Source: Paraburkholderia silvatlantica (GTDB lineage: Bacteria > Pseudomonadota > Gammaproteobacteria > Burkholderiales > Burkholderiaceae). Taken from it: DNA of 64,000 nucleotides. A model generated the notes under the pieces. It had not been told where the DNA came from. It saw only the letters and a list, made by a program, of their open reading frames with translations, and ran no database searches. Made by a program: the position numbers and the translations under genes. Positions 18,911 through 28,559 of the stretch are shown here, piece by piece; the first letter of the stretch is position 1; every line of letters starts with the position of its first letter. The stretch lies in NCBI RefSeq assembly GCF_003096715.1, contig NZ_QEOL01000013.1, positions 1-64,000 of the forward strand. The letters are read 5' to 3'.

Positions 18911-20304
18911 CGTGTTGTCCCCTCACTGAGGATAGGCCTCGCTGCCTCGTGGACGAGAGGTAACTGCATCGCATCTTCGAGTGCGCCGGCAGCCTGCTGG
19001 AGCGCGACTTCGGCGTCGAGACGGGCGATTTCACTCGTCTGATAGCCGGCTTTCGCCTGTGTGTAGGTCAGCCGGTCCGCATTGCCGCTCGCGAATGCAG
19101 CCGCCTGGCTGTCGAGCTGGCGGCGGGCGCTCGCCAGATGGGCGTCGGAGATCTGCAGCGCTTCGCTGCTCGCCTGATAGCGCGCCAGTGCGTGCGCGAG
19201 CTCGCCAATGATCCTGTCCTGCAGCGCGCCGGTGCGGACCGCTGCTTCCTTGCGCCTCGCCTCGGCCTGTTTGATGCCCCCCTGGTTCTGGTCGAAGATC
19301 GGCAACGTGATGCCGGCCAGTCCGAAGGCGATCTTGTTGGTGCCGGTGTCGTATGTGTAGCCGGGGCCGAGATGGATGTCCGGATACTGTTTCGCGACCT
19401 CGAGCTGAAGCGCCGATTCGGCGGCGGCGTAATCGGCCAGCGAGGCGCGCAGATCGGCGCGATGGAAGAGTGCCGCTCTCTGCGCGTTATCCGGAGGTGG
19501 AGCCGGGGCAGACGTGCCGAAGGCGCTCAGGTCGAGCGTCACGCCGTCGAGCGCGGCGACCGGCACGCCGATGGCGGCGGCCAGTTGCGCGCGTGCGTCT
19601 TCTTCGGCAGTTCGCGCGGCGGCCAGGTCGCTCTGGGCCTGGGTGTCGGCAAGGACCGCCGCATCGACATCGGGCTGCGAATACTGGCCGGCTGCGAGAC
19701 GGTGGCGGCTCATGGTCGTGATCTGCCGCTGGGCTTGCGCCTTCGTGGACAGGAAGGCGATGCGCGTACGCGCGGCAAATAGGGCGAGCATGGCGTCGCG
19801 GACCTGGGCACTGACCGTCCACGCTGCGGTGATGATGTTCAGCCGCGCAGCTTCGGAAAGGTGGCTCGCCTGATCGACGCGATAGCCGCGCTTGTGTGCG
19901 GTCTCGATCGGAATATCGAGCGAAGGGCCCCAGGTAAAGGGCGCTCCGGGCCCCGGATTAGGGGTGTTGTACTGGAACGGCAACTGCAGAACCGGGTTGG
20001 GCGTTGCGTTGGCGACATCGATGCCGGCCCTGGCCGTGCCCCATTGCGCACGGGCCAGATCGAGGGCGGGGCTGTAGTAGAAGGCCGCCAGGGTCAGCCA
20101 CTCGCGGTTCCATGCTGCCGGTGGCCACGGGCTGACATCGTGACCAGCTTCGCGCGCGATCCAGGCGTGCAGTTCCTCGCTCGCAAGCGTGCGCTGCTCG
20201 AATTGCCGGGCAATCTGGTCGGGGGCAATAGGCTGGGGATGATAGGTCGTACAACCGGCCACCCCGCTCAACACGATGAAGACAATCGATAACGCGCGCC
20301 GCAT
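18907..20304 (-). CDS. TolC-family outer membrane efflux lipoprotein
   Basis: 465 residues. A lipoprotein signal (IVFIVLSGVAGC, lipid-bearing Cys18) precedes two OEP repeats rich in long amphipathic helices (e.g. ARTRIAFLSTKAQAQRQITTMSRHRL and QISDAHLASARRQL). Forms the trimeric outer-membrane duct of the efflux system; CusC/CzcC-like. First of the three structural genes, 135 nt downstream of the sensor kinase on the same strand. Confidence 0.87.
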   Translation of the reverse strand: MRRALSIVFIVLSGVAGCTTYHPQPIAPDQIARQFEQRTLASEELHAWIAREAGHDVSPWPPAAWNREWLTLAAFYYSPALDLARAQWGTARAGIDVANATPNPVLQLPFQYNTPNPGPGAPFTWGPSLDIPIETAHKRGYRVDQASHLSEAARLNIITAAWTVSAQVRDAMLALFAARTRIAFLSTKAQAQRQITTMSRHRLAAGQYSQPDVDAAVLADTQAQSDLAAARTAEEDARAQLAAAIGVPVAALDGVTLDLSAFGTSAPAPPPDNAQRAALFHRADLRASLADYAAAESALQLEVAKQYPDIHLGPGYTYDTGTNKIAFGLAGITLPIFDQNQGGIKQAEARRKEAAVRTGALQDRIIGELAHALARYQASSEALQISDAHLASARRQLDSQAAAFASGNADRLTYTQAKAGYQTSEIARLDAEVALQQAAGALEDAMQLPLVHEAARPILSEGTTR

Positions 20305-20417
20305 GCTGGCATTCCATCCCGGACGATGTGCCGCCCACGCGGACGGTTTTCGGGTTGGAGGCTACGCCACCGGTTGTGAAGTTTTCGTCAAGAACCCACC
20401 CGATCCGGGTGAAACTG

Positions 20418-20448
20418 GCTCAGGTCCGCTCAGGTCCGCTCAGGTCCG
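20418..20448. repeat. three tandem 10-bp repeats at the kinase stop codon
   Basis: The unit CTCAGGTCCG occurs three times in tandem (units starting 20419, 20429, 20439, the last differing slightly). The stop codon of the sensor kinase (20440-20442) lies inside the last unit, so copy-number change would alter only the sequence after the stop. May be a slippage site or a small regulatory element between kinase and efflux genes. Confidence 0.6.
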
Positions 20449-21723
20449 GCTTGCCGCCGGCAGCCGAAGCGACACGCTGGTTCCCTTGCCGGGCTCACTG
20501 CCAATCTCGATTGCCCACCCGTAGCGCTCGCACAGCTTTCTGACGATCGACAAGCCGATCCCAACCCCGGGCGTCGGGGTGTCGGGCGATGCAGCCTGGT
20601 AGAACCGGTCAAAGACATGAGGGATCGCGTGCGCCGGAATACCTGGCCCCGTGTCCTCGATGTAAAGCCAGCCGTTGGCGTAGCGAAAGCGCAGGCTTCC
20701 GTGGTCGGTATGCCGCACGGCATTGTCGATCAGGTTGGAGAGTACGATCGCAAGCGCAGGGCGGTTCGCCACGATGCGAAGCTCGCCGTCGATTTCAATG
20801 AATGAGTCGAGTCCCTTTTGCGCGAGCCGGGCGGCAAACGGTGACAACGCGGTTTCGATCATCTTCGCCACGGCCACCGGCTCGACTTCGCGTGCAGAAT
20901 CCTCCCGCGCGAGCATGAGCAGTGCATTGGCGAGTTCGCGCATGTTGTCTGCTGCCCGCTCGATCTGCTGCAGCCTTGTGCGCGATTTGCCCTGGATCGC
21001 CGTATCCTGTTCGAGCAGTTCGCAGCCTGTCTTGATGGTCGTGAGCGGCGTGCGCAGCTCGTGGCTGACATTGCCCGTGAACTCTTTCTCGCGCGCCATC
21101 ATGTCGGCCATGCGCTGGTGGTAGTCGTTGAACGCCTCCACGAGTCCGACGAGCTCCGTTTCGTCGTATTTGCCGGGATGAATCGCCGCCGATTCACCCA
21201 GCCGCAGTGTCTTGACCTGCTGGGCGAGTCCTGCAACCTGACGTACGAGCAGTCCGGAAAGGCCAAAGGACAGCCAGATCGTCAGGAGTGCAAAGATGCC
21301 GGTGCCGCCCATCAGGGCGTTGATCACTTCCTTGAAATGCTTTTCGTAGATGTTGAAGTTGTACACCCGGTACAGGCGTGCGGTGCCAAGGGGGGCAATC
21401 TCCACGTGAATTTCCCGGTCGTCGATAATGATTTCGTGCGTGCCGAACGGCAGGGCTCTGACGGTTTCGGGCAGAACAATGGAACCGCGGTCCGCACCCG
21501 AAACATAGCCGTTCACGCGCACGTCGAAGGGGGGCAGCAACGCAGGATTGGCCTGGTAGCTCTTGAGCACGCTTGCCATGTCGTCGCGGATGAGCGCCGC
21601 AATCAGCCTCTCCTCCTGCGCCTCGGCCAGTGCGCGCACGCCCAGCGCCTGAGCGGCCAGCAGCGCGATGGTCAGCACGGAAAAAAACAGGGCGACCTTG
21701 AAGCGCAGGCTATTTCGCATCAT
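20440..21723 (-). CDS. two-component sensor histidine kinase
   Basis: 427 residues. TM1 (VALFFSVLTIALLAAQALG), a ~110-residue periplasmic sensor, TM2 (IFALLTIWLSFGLSGLLV), HAMP-like linker, HisKA with His221 in NVSHELRTPL, and HATPase with NLIDNAVRH, DTGPGIP and GVGIGLSIV. The ATG at 21723 overlaps the response regulator by 14 nt, an arrangement typical of coupled pairs; a longer frame from 21756 lies wholly inside the regulator gene. Probably senses the substrate of the downstream efflux pump. Confidence 0.88.
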   Translation of the reverse strand: MMRNSLRFKVALFFSVLTIALLAAQALGVRALAEAQEERLIAALIRDDMASVLKSYQANPALLPPFDVRVNGYVSGADRGSIVLPETVRALPFGTHEIIIDDREIHVEIAPLGTARLYRVYNFNIYEKHFKEVINALMGGTGIFALLTIWLSFGLSGLLVRQVAGLAQQVKTLRLGESAAIHPGKYDETELVGLVEAFNDYHQRMADMMAREKEFTGNVSHELRTPLTTIKTGCELLEQDTAIQGKSRTRLQQIERAADNMRELANALLMLAREDSAREVEPVAVAKMIETALSPFAARLAQKGLDSFIEIDGELRIVANRPALAIVLSNLIDNAVRHTDHGSLRFRYANGWLYIEDTGPGIPAHAIPHVFDRFYQAASPDTPTPGVGIGLSIVRKLCERYGWAIEIGSEPGKGTSVSLRLPAASRT

Positions 21724-22405
21724 CACAACCCGCCACGAGCCGGTAACCGACGCCATGCAGCGTTTCGATCACATCCGGTTCACCTGGCCCGCACAGGGCC
21801 CGACGCAGCGTATAGATGTGCGTGCGCAGCGTGTCGCTGTCCGGCAGTGCTTCGCCCCAGACTTCGGACTCGAGCTCGGCGCGAGTCAAGGTGCGGTGGG
21901 GCGACTGCATCAGGATACGCAGCAGGTGAAGACATTTGGGAGGGAGCTTCACCGGGCGTCCGGCACGTTCGGCGGTCATCGACGACAGGTCGAGCCGCAC
22001 ATCCGAAAATCGAAGATCCATCGTGGCGACCTGGCCGCGATAGCGCTTGATCATGGCGCCAAGCCGCGCACCCACTTCCTTGAGGGAGAAAGGTTTGACG
22101 AGATAGTCGTCGGCGCCGTGCACGAATCCCGCGAGCTTGTCGTCAAGTGCATCCCGTGCAGTCAGCATCAGCACGGGCGTGTCCCGGGCCGCCTCTTCCC
22201 GCAGCCTGCGGCAGAGTGTGAGCCCGTCCATGCCCGGCAGTGACAGATCGAGCAAAATGGCGTCCCATGAGCCGGCGAGGGCCATCTGCAGCCCCGCGTT
22301 GCCACTGGAGGCCACGTCGACCTCGTAACCGCCTGCCTCGAGATAGTCGTAGAGGTTCGCGGCAATCGAAGAATCGTCTTCGACAATGAGCACCTTCACG
22401 GACAT
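21710..22405 (-). CDS. OmpR-family response regulator
   Basis: 231 residues: receiver domain with acidic pocket (IVEDD), phospho-acceptor Asp53 (LLDLSLPGMDG), Thr in MLTARD and Lys in VKPFS, then a winged-helix effector (LTRAELESEVWGEALPDSDTLRTHIYTLRRAL). It heads the minus-strand unit regulator-kinase-outer membrane factor-adaptor-pump, so it likely activates that unit. Confidence 0.9.
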   Translation of the reverse strand: MSVKVLIVEDDSSIAANLYDYLEAGGYEVDVASSGNAGLQMALAGSWDAILLDLSLPGMDGLTLCRRLREEAARDTPVLMLTARDALDDKLAGFVHGADDYLVKPFSLKEVGARLGAMIKRYRGQVATMDLRFSDVRLDLSSMTAERAGRPVKLPPKCLHLLRILMQSPHRTLTRAELESEVWGEALPDSDTLRTHIYTLRRALCGPGEPDVIETLHGVGYRLVAGCDDAK

Positions 22406-22594
22406 CAGTTGGCCATCCTCGGGTATCGGGAAGGCTGATGCTACCGCAGTTTTTTATGCGTTGCGGCTGCGTAGGCCGCGATTGTTCGTGTTTCCCGCTT
22501 CGCCTGACCGATGGCTCGCATGGACGTACCATGGAGTGGCAGTGCGATAGAAGCCCAGGTTGCGCTGCGCCCATCAGACGCGTGGAGATGCGCC

Positions 22595-22912
22595 ATGAAG
22601 AGCCTTCCGGAAATCCCCCTGACGCTGACTGCGTTGACGCTCCTGCTGGCCCTGGCCGGATGTGCCGTCGGCGGCGTGTCACAAAGCGGGCCACATCTGA
22701 GCCCAACGGAGTGCCGTGACCTGGCCGCGCTCAGAAGCAACGCGCCTCCGACGATGGCGGAACACCAAAGCGAACTGGCGGCCCTGAGGAAAGCGGGCTA
22801 CGATCCGTCGCCATGGTACGACGACCCATACTACCCCGACGATCTACAGGCGGCGCAGCGTCTGGTCGACTACTGGTTCAACACGGAGTGTCACCCGTTT
22901 CAACCCCAGTGA
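22595..22912 (+). CDS. DUF4148-type small lipoprotein
   Basis: 105 residues. Lipobox LALAGC within a hydrophobic signal, then the AELAAL-like repeat typical of DUF4148 (MAEHQSELAALRKAGYDPSPWYDDPYYPDDLQAAQRLVDYWF). The family is common in Burkholderia and relatives; function unknown. The ATG at 22595 is chosen by the GGAG 8 nt upstream and the immediate signal peptide; the longer frame from 22511 would bury it. Divergent from the response regulator. Confidence 0.75.
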   Translation: MKSLPEIPLTLTALTLLLALAGCAVGGVSQSGPHLSPTECRDLAALRSNAPPTMAEHQSELAALRKAGYDPSPWYDDPYYPDDLQAAQRLVDYWFNTECHPFQPQ

Positions 22913-23082
22913 GACAGGCGGGTTCGCTCCACGTCCCGGCGACAACGTTGAGTCCTGCTGCCGGGTCCTTGTCCTGCAGGTCCACGGCGCCGGTGCCGGC
23001 GTGCTATTTGCGCGCGAGTGGCCTATCCTGAAAGGATCAGTGGAGGCTGGTTTTCTTCTACGCATTCGACGGGAGGTGTGTC

Positions 23083-23574
23083 ATGTCGATGTCGATCACT
23101 TTGCAGGAGCGCCTGCGCAGCAAGGGCTCACGCTACGAAATCGTGCGCCACCCATACAGTCATTCGAGCATGGAAAGTGCGGCTGCGGCGCATATTCCCG
23201 GTGACCGTCTTGCAAAAACGGTGCTGCTCGAGGACGAGCACGGCTATGTGGCCGCCGTGCTGCCCTCAACCTATGCCGTGCAATTGTCCGAGCTTTGGAA
23301 CAAGACAGGGCGCAGGCTCGCCCTTGCTACGGAGGACGAACTGCGCGAGTTGTTCAAGGACTGCGATGCAGGGGCGCTGCCGCCGATCTGCGCGGCTTAT
23401 GGAATGAAAACCTATCTCGAGACGAACCTGGCCGGCCAACCGGACGTCTACTTCGAGGCGGGCGATCACGAAGAACTGGTTCATATGGAAGGGGACCAGT
23501 TTCTGGCGCTGATGGACGACGCGGAGCGAGCCCATTTCGCAAGACGCATGCGAGGCATGGGCGTGCGTGCGTGA
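23083..23574 (+). CDS. YbaK/EbsC-type aminoacyl-tRNA deacylase
   Basis: 163 residues of the YbaK/ProX editing-domain fold, with the conserved Lys45 in DRLAKTVLLED and the GALPPICAAYGM segment. Such free-standing domains hydrolyse misacylated tRNAs (e.g. Cys- or Ala-tRNAPro). The exact specificity is not clear; a C-terminal extension (HFARRMRGMG) is unremarkable. A strong ribosome binding site GGGAGGTG lies just upstream. Confidence 0.8.
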   Translation: MSMSITLQERLRSKGSRYEIVRHPYSHSSMESAAAAHIPGDRLAKTVLLEDEHGYVAAVLPSTYAVQLSELWNKTGRRLALATEDELRELFKDCDAGALPPICAAYGMKTYLETNLAGQPDVYFEAGDHEELVHMEGDQFLALMDDAERAHFARRMRGMGVRA

Positions 23575-23617
23575 GCGAGTCGCCGAACGGCGTTCCTTCA
23601 GGCAGGCGCGGCACCGA

Positions 23618-25567
23618 TTACGAAGACGTCGCCGCCGCCATGCGCACATAGACGCGCAGCACCTCGTCGTTGTCACCCGGACGACTACCCTCCCAGTACA
23701 GTCGCCAGCCTCCCTCGGGCGGCTGTCCCTGCGAGGGACGACCCTGTTCGATAAGCCAGTTGCAGGAGGTGGCCCGAGTGTCCGCGGTGGGCACGTGCAT
23801 GACACCGGCGAAGTAATAGAGCATGGGAGCCTCGGATTCGCCGAGCCCGCTGCTTGCCATGCAGTCCCCCGCACTCCAGGTGCCGTTCAGTTTGGCACGC
23901 AGATCCTCGAACGGTGCGCGATAGCTCTTCGCGACATCGAGCCAGGGCAGCAGCAGCGTGCCGACGAGCCCCCATGTGACGATGGCGCCCAGGCACCAGC
24001 TGAATGCGCCGCGCCAGTCGCCCGCTGACTTGAGCAGGGGCAGCAGCAATAGCCACCCGAGCGTGAGGGCGAGCGCCGCGACGATCAGCTTCGGCTGAAT
24101 TGGCATCACCCATTCGAGCGGCAGCCAACGGCCAAGCACATGCAGGACACCGTGGGTGTCGGGGGAACCCGTCATCGTCCACCATACGGCCCATGCAAGC
24201 ACCACAAACGAGCCGAACACGATACGGCTTGTCATGTCCCACGCGAGGTGCACCCGCTGCGGCAGATAGCGGACTGACTGCATGGCCAGCAGGGAGAGCG
24301 GGGCGATGAACGGCAGGATGTAGAGTTCGCGCACTGTCGCCGACGTCTGCAATACCGCGAAGCCGATCCCGGAAAACAGCACCGGCAGTGCAACGTCGGG
24401 TTCGCGCAGGCGTCGCCATGCACCGGCCGCAAGCGCCACGAGCGCGAGCGGGACGACCGGAAAGCCGACTGTCAACGCCGTACGCAGCACAAACAGGTGC
24501 CCGACGTTTTCCGAGCCGAGTTGCGGCACCGAAAAGCCAAAGAAGCGGCCGATGTTGTTGTCCCACAGCCAGATCCTGAATAGCGTTTCGGAGCGCAGAT
24601 AGAGGCAAAGCGGCCAGATCAGCGCGAACGGAGCGAAGTACAGGGCCGAGCGCGCCAGCGAGCGCGCAAAGCTTCTGCTACGGCACGCCGGGTAAAGCAG
24701 CATCGCCGCGCAGGTGGTTGCACCGAACACGAGCGGCACGAACAGGCCCTTTGCCAGAAAGGCGACTCCGACGCCAACGCCGAACATGGCAGCGGCATGC
24801 CGGGCAGCGTGTCCTTGAACGCGCGTGTCCTGGCAGGCGCTGGCGGCGCCGCGGTCTTCGTCAGGATAACGATGCAACGCGCCGTCCATCCGCAAATGAG
24901 CGCAGACAAGATCGTAAAGTGCGCAGAATGCCAGCGCAGCGCCGGCCATCAGCGCGACGTCCGTCATCATGTCGTGGATATGCTTGACGACTACCAGCGT
25001 GCTGGCGAAAAGTGCGAGCATTCCGGGCACGCGCGGGTCGGACCAGCGCACGGCGCCGGTACCCCGGCGGGCGAGGCGTGCCGTGCAGGCAAGCGTGAGC
25101 GCAGCGAATACGACGCTTGCGAGACGGGCCGCGTCGTGCAGCGGCAGAAGCCGGCCGAACATCCAGGCGAGTGAGGCTGCCACCCAATCGTAGATGGGCG
25201 GTTTTTCCACGAAGGGCTGCCCGGCGTTGGTCGGCACGACCAGATCGCCGGTGTCGAGCATGTGTTCGATGATGCCGAAGGTGTAGGTTTCGTCCTGCTT
25301 CCACGGATCGTGGCCAAGCGTGCCGGGCAGGAGCCAGGCGCAAACGAGCGCGAACGCAAACAGCCCGACGAACAGACCTGAAGTTGCCAATGCCCGCGAG
25401 TCTTTGCGCGCACGCGGCAATTCGGGGGTCAACGGGGTGGCGGGCGTCGCCGGCTGGCTGCCCGTGGTCAGCTCCCGCGGCACGTCGAACCGCACCGCGT
25501 CATTGGAGAGGGCAACCTGTCCGATGCCAACTTCTGCGACGCCGGCGCCATCCTTGCTTTCTTGCAT
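23618..25567 (-). CDS. ArnT/PMT-like membrane glycosyltransferase
   Basis: 649 residues with about 12 predicted membrane helices. The first periplasmic loop carries HDPWKQDETYTFGIIEHML, the acidic motif of GT-C enzymes, and KPPIYDWVAA follows as in ArnT-like proteins. These transfer sugars from undecaprenyl-phosphate donors to lipid A or proteins in the periplasm. The acceptor is unknown. The C-terminal soluble domain ends in RVYVRMAAATSS. Confidence 0.83.
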   Translation of the reverse strand: MQESKDGAGVAEVGIGQVALSNDAVRFDVPRELTTGSQPATPATPLTPELPRARKDSRALATSGLFVGLFAFALVCAWLLPGTLGHDPWKQDETYTFGIIEHMLDTGDLVVPTNAGQPFVEKPPIYDWVAASLAWMFGRLLPLHDAARLASVVFAALTLACTARLARRGTGAVRWSDPRVPGMLALFASTLVVVKHIHDMMTDVALMAGAALAFCALYDLVCAHLRMDGALHRYPDEDRGAASACQDTRVQGHAARHAAAMFGVGVGVAFLAKGLFVPLVFGATTCAAMLLYPACRSRSFARSLARSALYFAPFALIWPLCLYLRSETLFRIWLWDNNIGRFFGFSVPQLGSENVGHLFVLRTALTVGFPVVPLALVALAAGAWRRLREPDVALPVLFSGIGFAVLQTSATVRELYILPFIAPLSLLAMQSVRYLPQRVHLAWDMTSRIVFGSFVVLAWAVWWTMTGSPDTHGVLHVLGRWLPLEWVMPIQPKLIVAALALTLGWLLLLPLLKSAGDWRGAFSWCLGAIVTWGLVGTLLLPWLDVAKSYRAPFEDLRAKLNGTWSAGDCMASSGLGESEAPMLYYFAGVMHVPTADTRATSCNWLIEQGRPSQGQPPEGGWRLYWEGSRPGDNDEVLRVYVRMAAATSS

Positions 25568-25834
25568 GTAACCCTCCGCTCCCCGGCGCGCGACAATCTG
25601 GTCAGCACCTTTCGTTATGTGCCGTCGACGCGACAGCTGTCACGAGTACGATTGTATGCGCGAATTATTACCAAACATTACAGGTCGGCGTAGCGCATTT
25701 GAAAGGTTTGCTTCCTACCGTAAACGGCGGGAAATGGTCATCCACACTTTGCGCGGCGATTACGGGCACGCATTGTGCGCATGGCGCCGATACGGCGGCG
25801 AGGACGCCGCCCGCCAATTGCGGAGGGGAAAGTC

Positions 25835-26848
25835 ATGAGGCCAACGGTGCTAGGCGTGTACGACAGCTACGCGGATGCGTGTTCGGCGCAGCGCGCATTG
25901 GGTGAGGCTGGAATAACGCAAGCCGATATTGCCATCTACTCGATATCGGTCGATGCGCCCCGCGAAAAGGGGCCACGTGTCTACGTACAGGGCGCTGTCG
26001 ATGTGCACCACCACAAGAAAGTCTTCGATCGGCTCGAGCAACTGTTCGCGCGCATCTTCACGAGCGGACAGTATCCACCGGATGCAGAGGATTACAGGGA
26101 ATTCATCCGACGCGGCGGCACGGTAGTCAGCGTCGATGTTTCCGAATCGCAAGTCGATCAGGCGATTGAAACGATGCTCCGCACAGGTGCCGCCGATATC
26201 GAGGAGCGCGCCAACGCGTGGCACGCTGGTTCTGCGAAGGCGCGAGGTCCGGAACACGCAGCGCATCCGGACAGCGCGGTGACCGGCGAGCGTGCCAGGC
26301 CGCACGAAACACACGGATGGCAAGGCGACACGCGGGCCGCGTCGGCGGCGCGGCCGACGGCTTCCCCAGGCACTCCTGCTGCTGCAGCGCGCGGATCTGC
26401 ACCGCCCGTGGAGAAGCAGCCGCACGCAGCGGGCGCGTCTGAAGCCGGGTTCGCGCGCACGAGTGCGGATGCCGGCGTCAAGGCGCACACCGCGCAGGCG
26501 CCCGACGCCAACGCCGCTGCGTCAAACGCCCAGCGTCCAGTGGGGACGGGCTTCATGGGCGACCCGGGTCTCGGCGGGCAGCATGACGACCCATACCCGA
26601 ACGACAACGAATTCAGGAAGGACTACGACGCACATTTTGCGAACACGGGGGCGTCATTCGACGAGTATCGGCGTGCCTACTCACACGGCGCCACGCTCGG
26701 ACGCGACGAGCGGTATCGCGGGACCGACTGGCAGGGCGTGGAAGCGAATGCGCGCGCGAACTGGGAGTCGCGATATCCGGAAAGCGGATGGGAGCGCTTC
26801 AAGACGGCCGTGAGACACGGCTGGGAACGTGTCAGAGGCGGCGGCTAG
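25835..26848 (+). CDS. stress-type protein with YflT-like N-terminal domain
   Basis: 337 residues. The first ~120 residues (VLGVYDSYADACSAQRALGEAGITQADIAIYS ... YREFIRRGGTVVSVDV) resemble the general-stress YflT/17M domain. A long Ala/Pro/Gly-rich disordered linker follows, then a C-terminal acidic-aromatic section (DPYPNDNEFRKDYDAHFANTG, YRGTDWQGVEANARANWESRYPESGWERFK). The ATG at 25835 has a GGAGGGGAAA ribosome binding site. Likely cytosolic; function unknown. Confidence 0.75.
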   Translation: MRPTVLGVYDSYADACSAQRALGEAGITQADIAIYSISVDAPREKGPRVYVQGAVDVHHHKKVFDRLEQLFARIFTSGQYPPDAEDYREFIRRGGTVVSVDVSESQVDQAIETMLRTGAADIEERANAWHAGSAKARGPEHAAHPDSAVTGERARPHETHGWQGDTRAASAARPTASPGTPAAAARGSAPPVEKQPHAAGASEAGFARTSADAGVKAHTAQAPDANAAASNAQRPVGTGFMGDPGLGGQHDDPYPNDNEFRKDYDAHFANTGASFDEYRRAYSHGATLGRDERYRGTDWQGVEANARANWESRYPESGWERFKTAVRHGWERVRGGG

Positions 26849-27003
26849 TTTGGAGCTCGAATACTTGTGGCTTGAATAACCGCGCGCCTCAATCCGCAAA
26901 CGTGGGCAGATTTTATGCGCGCTACGAGTGCATGGTCACATGTCGGCGCGGCCGGCTCGTTCGTTGCCGCGCTGCGTTTCTCGACTGGGCCGGCGGGGGC
27001 CGC

Positions 27004-27360
27004 TTAAGCGTTGATCCAGGCGCGCGCCTGTTCCAGTTCGTTGATGTGGAACGCCTTGATTTCAGCTTTGGTAAAGAATCGCGCAAAATGCATCGAGGCG
27101 CGAATCCAGGCCGCGTCCGCCACCACCGCGGCGCGTGTGACCTCGCGGGCGACGGAGACGCCGAGCGTCATGTCGGTCCACAGCGCCTTCGGCTCGATAC
27201 CGCTGAAATGCTCGATGCGTTCGAGCACACGGGTCTTGCCGTTCAGTTCAAGATCGCCACGCATGCGCTCGATGGTTTCGCGCAGTTCGTGGTCGGTGAT
27301 TTTGCCTTCGACGGTAATTTCGACGACCGGCGAATCGGGAGTGGTGTGATACTGGATCAT
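27004..27360 (-). CDS. SpoIIAA-like STAS domain protein
   Basis: 118 residues: MIQYHTTPDSPVVEITVEGKITDHELRETIERM ... GKTRVLERIEHFSGIEPKALWTDMTLG matches the SpoIIAA-like/STAS fold family found as stand-alone proteins in many proteobacteria. No serine phosphorylation site is obvious. Role unknown, perhaps lipid binding or stress. Monocistronic. Confidence 0.8.
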   Translation of the reverse strand: MIQYHTTPDSPVVEITVEGKITDHELRETIERMRGDLELNGKTRVLERIEHFSGIEPKALWTDMTLGVSVAREVTRAAVVADAAWIRASMHFARFFTKAEIKAFHINELEQARAWINA

Positions 27361-27546
27361 GACGGGCCCCCTGGGTACGGAGACGTTACACGCTCAGGCG
27401 CGGTAAAGCCTGGCGTTCGATAGCTTTCTCATGCTACTCCTTTTCACGCGCCCCAATGCTTCCCGCAACCACGCGGTGTGCCACGGTTTTCCTTCCACGC
27501 CGTTTTGCAAAACTTTGCAAAACGAATCACATATTTGCAAGTGCAT

Positions 27547-27573
27547 AAAAAAAGCCGCATACAAGGATGCGGC
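27547..27573 (-). terminator. Rho-independent terminator
   Basis: Read on the minus strand, GCCGCATCCTTGTATGCGGC forms a perfect 7-bp stem with a 6-nt loop, followed at once by seven T residues. It lies about 210 nt past the stop of the SDR gene at 27782 and suits the end of the two-SDR transcript. The rest of the gap 27361-27781 shows no gene. Confidence 0.8.
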
Positions 27574-27781
27574 CGAGGGGTGCGCCTAACGGGAGGCTAT
27601 TCCGTATCCAGGCGCATCGCCAGATTACTCAAGGCGTGTGACATTCATCCAGCCGACAAAAAAGAATGCGCTTCGTGTCGATACAGCACAACAGCAAAAT
27701 CAGGGAATCTTGCGGCGCACTGCAGTCTGGGTTAGATCGGCCGCGTCGCCTTTAGTGAAGGTGCTTCACCGGACCCGTCGC

Positions 27782-28540
27782 TTACCACGGAATCGTCTGA
27801 TTTTCCCAGCGGGTGAATGTCCCTGACGGGCCGTTCGGGCCCAGCAGAATGACGCGCACCGCCTCGCGGGCACCTTCCTCGACGGTTTCGGTGCCCGTAT
27901 AGCCGTTGAGGTTCGTGCGGGTGTAGCCCGGAGAGACAGCGTTGACCCTGATTCCCTCGGGCTCCAGTTCGATCGCCATGGCAACGGTCAATGCGTTGAG
28001 CGCCGTCTTCGACGCGGGGTATACCGGACCGAAGATCGAGCGCCACGGGAACGCAGGGTCCGCGTTCGTCGTGAGCGACCCGAGGCCACTCGACACGTTG
28101 AGGATGCAGGCGGCCGTCGAGTTGCGCAGGAGTGGCAGCATCGCCTGATAAACGGCCAGCACGCCGAACACATTGGTGTCCCACACCGCGCGCATTTCAT
28201 CGAGAGAGGCATTGCTCGGGCGGGTGGTCTTCGCAAAGTCCTCGACGGACTGGCCGGGCTGCCGGTTCATGCCCGAAATCGCGGCGTTGTTGACGAGCAC
28301 ATCGAGCCGGCCGTGCTCGTCGCGAATGCGCTGCGCGGCGGCGGCGATCGAAGCCTGATCCGTCACGTCGAGCTGGAGCGCATGCGCGTTCGGCCCAACC
28401 TCCCTGGCCGCGGCCTCACCGCGTTCGAGATTGCGCGACCCGACCAGTACGGTGAGGCCATGTGACGCGAGATCTTTCGCGATCTGAAGACCGATTCCCT
28501 GATTGGCCCCGGTGACGAGGGCTATGACGTTGTCCTGCAT
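27782..28540 (-). CDS. SDR family oxidoreductase
   Basis: 252 residues with TGANQGIG, NNAAISG, ILNVSSGLG and YPASK, so a complete classical SDR active site. The insert MNRQPGQSVEDFAKTTRPS after the NNA motif is typical of a clade of bacterial carbonyl reductase-like SDRs. It lies 19 nt downstream of another SDR, so the two are probably one operon controlled by the divergent AraC regulator at 29411. Confidence 0.88.
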   Translation of the reverse strand: MQDNVIALVTGANQGIGLQIAKDLASHGLTVLVGSRNLERGEAAAREVGPNAHALQLDVTDQASIAAAAQRIRDEHGRLDVLVNNAAISGMNRQPGQSVEDFAKTTRPSNASLDEMRAVWDTNVFGVLAVYQAMLPLLRNSTAACILNVSSGLGSLTTNADPAFPWRSIFGPVYPASKTALNALTVAMAIELEPEGIRVNAVSPGYTRTNLNGYTGTETVEEGAREAVRVILLGPNGPSGTFTRWENQTIPW

Positions 28541-28559
28541 GCAAATCTCCTGGTGTTGA

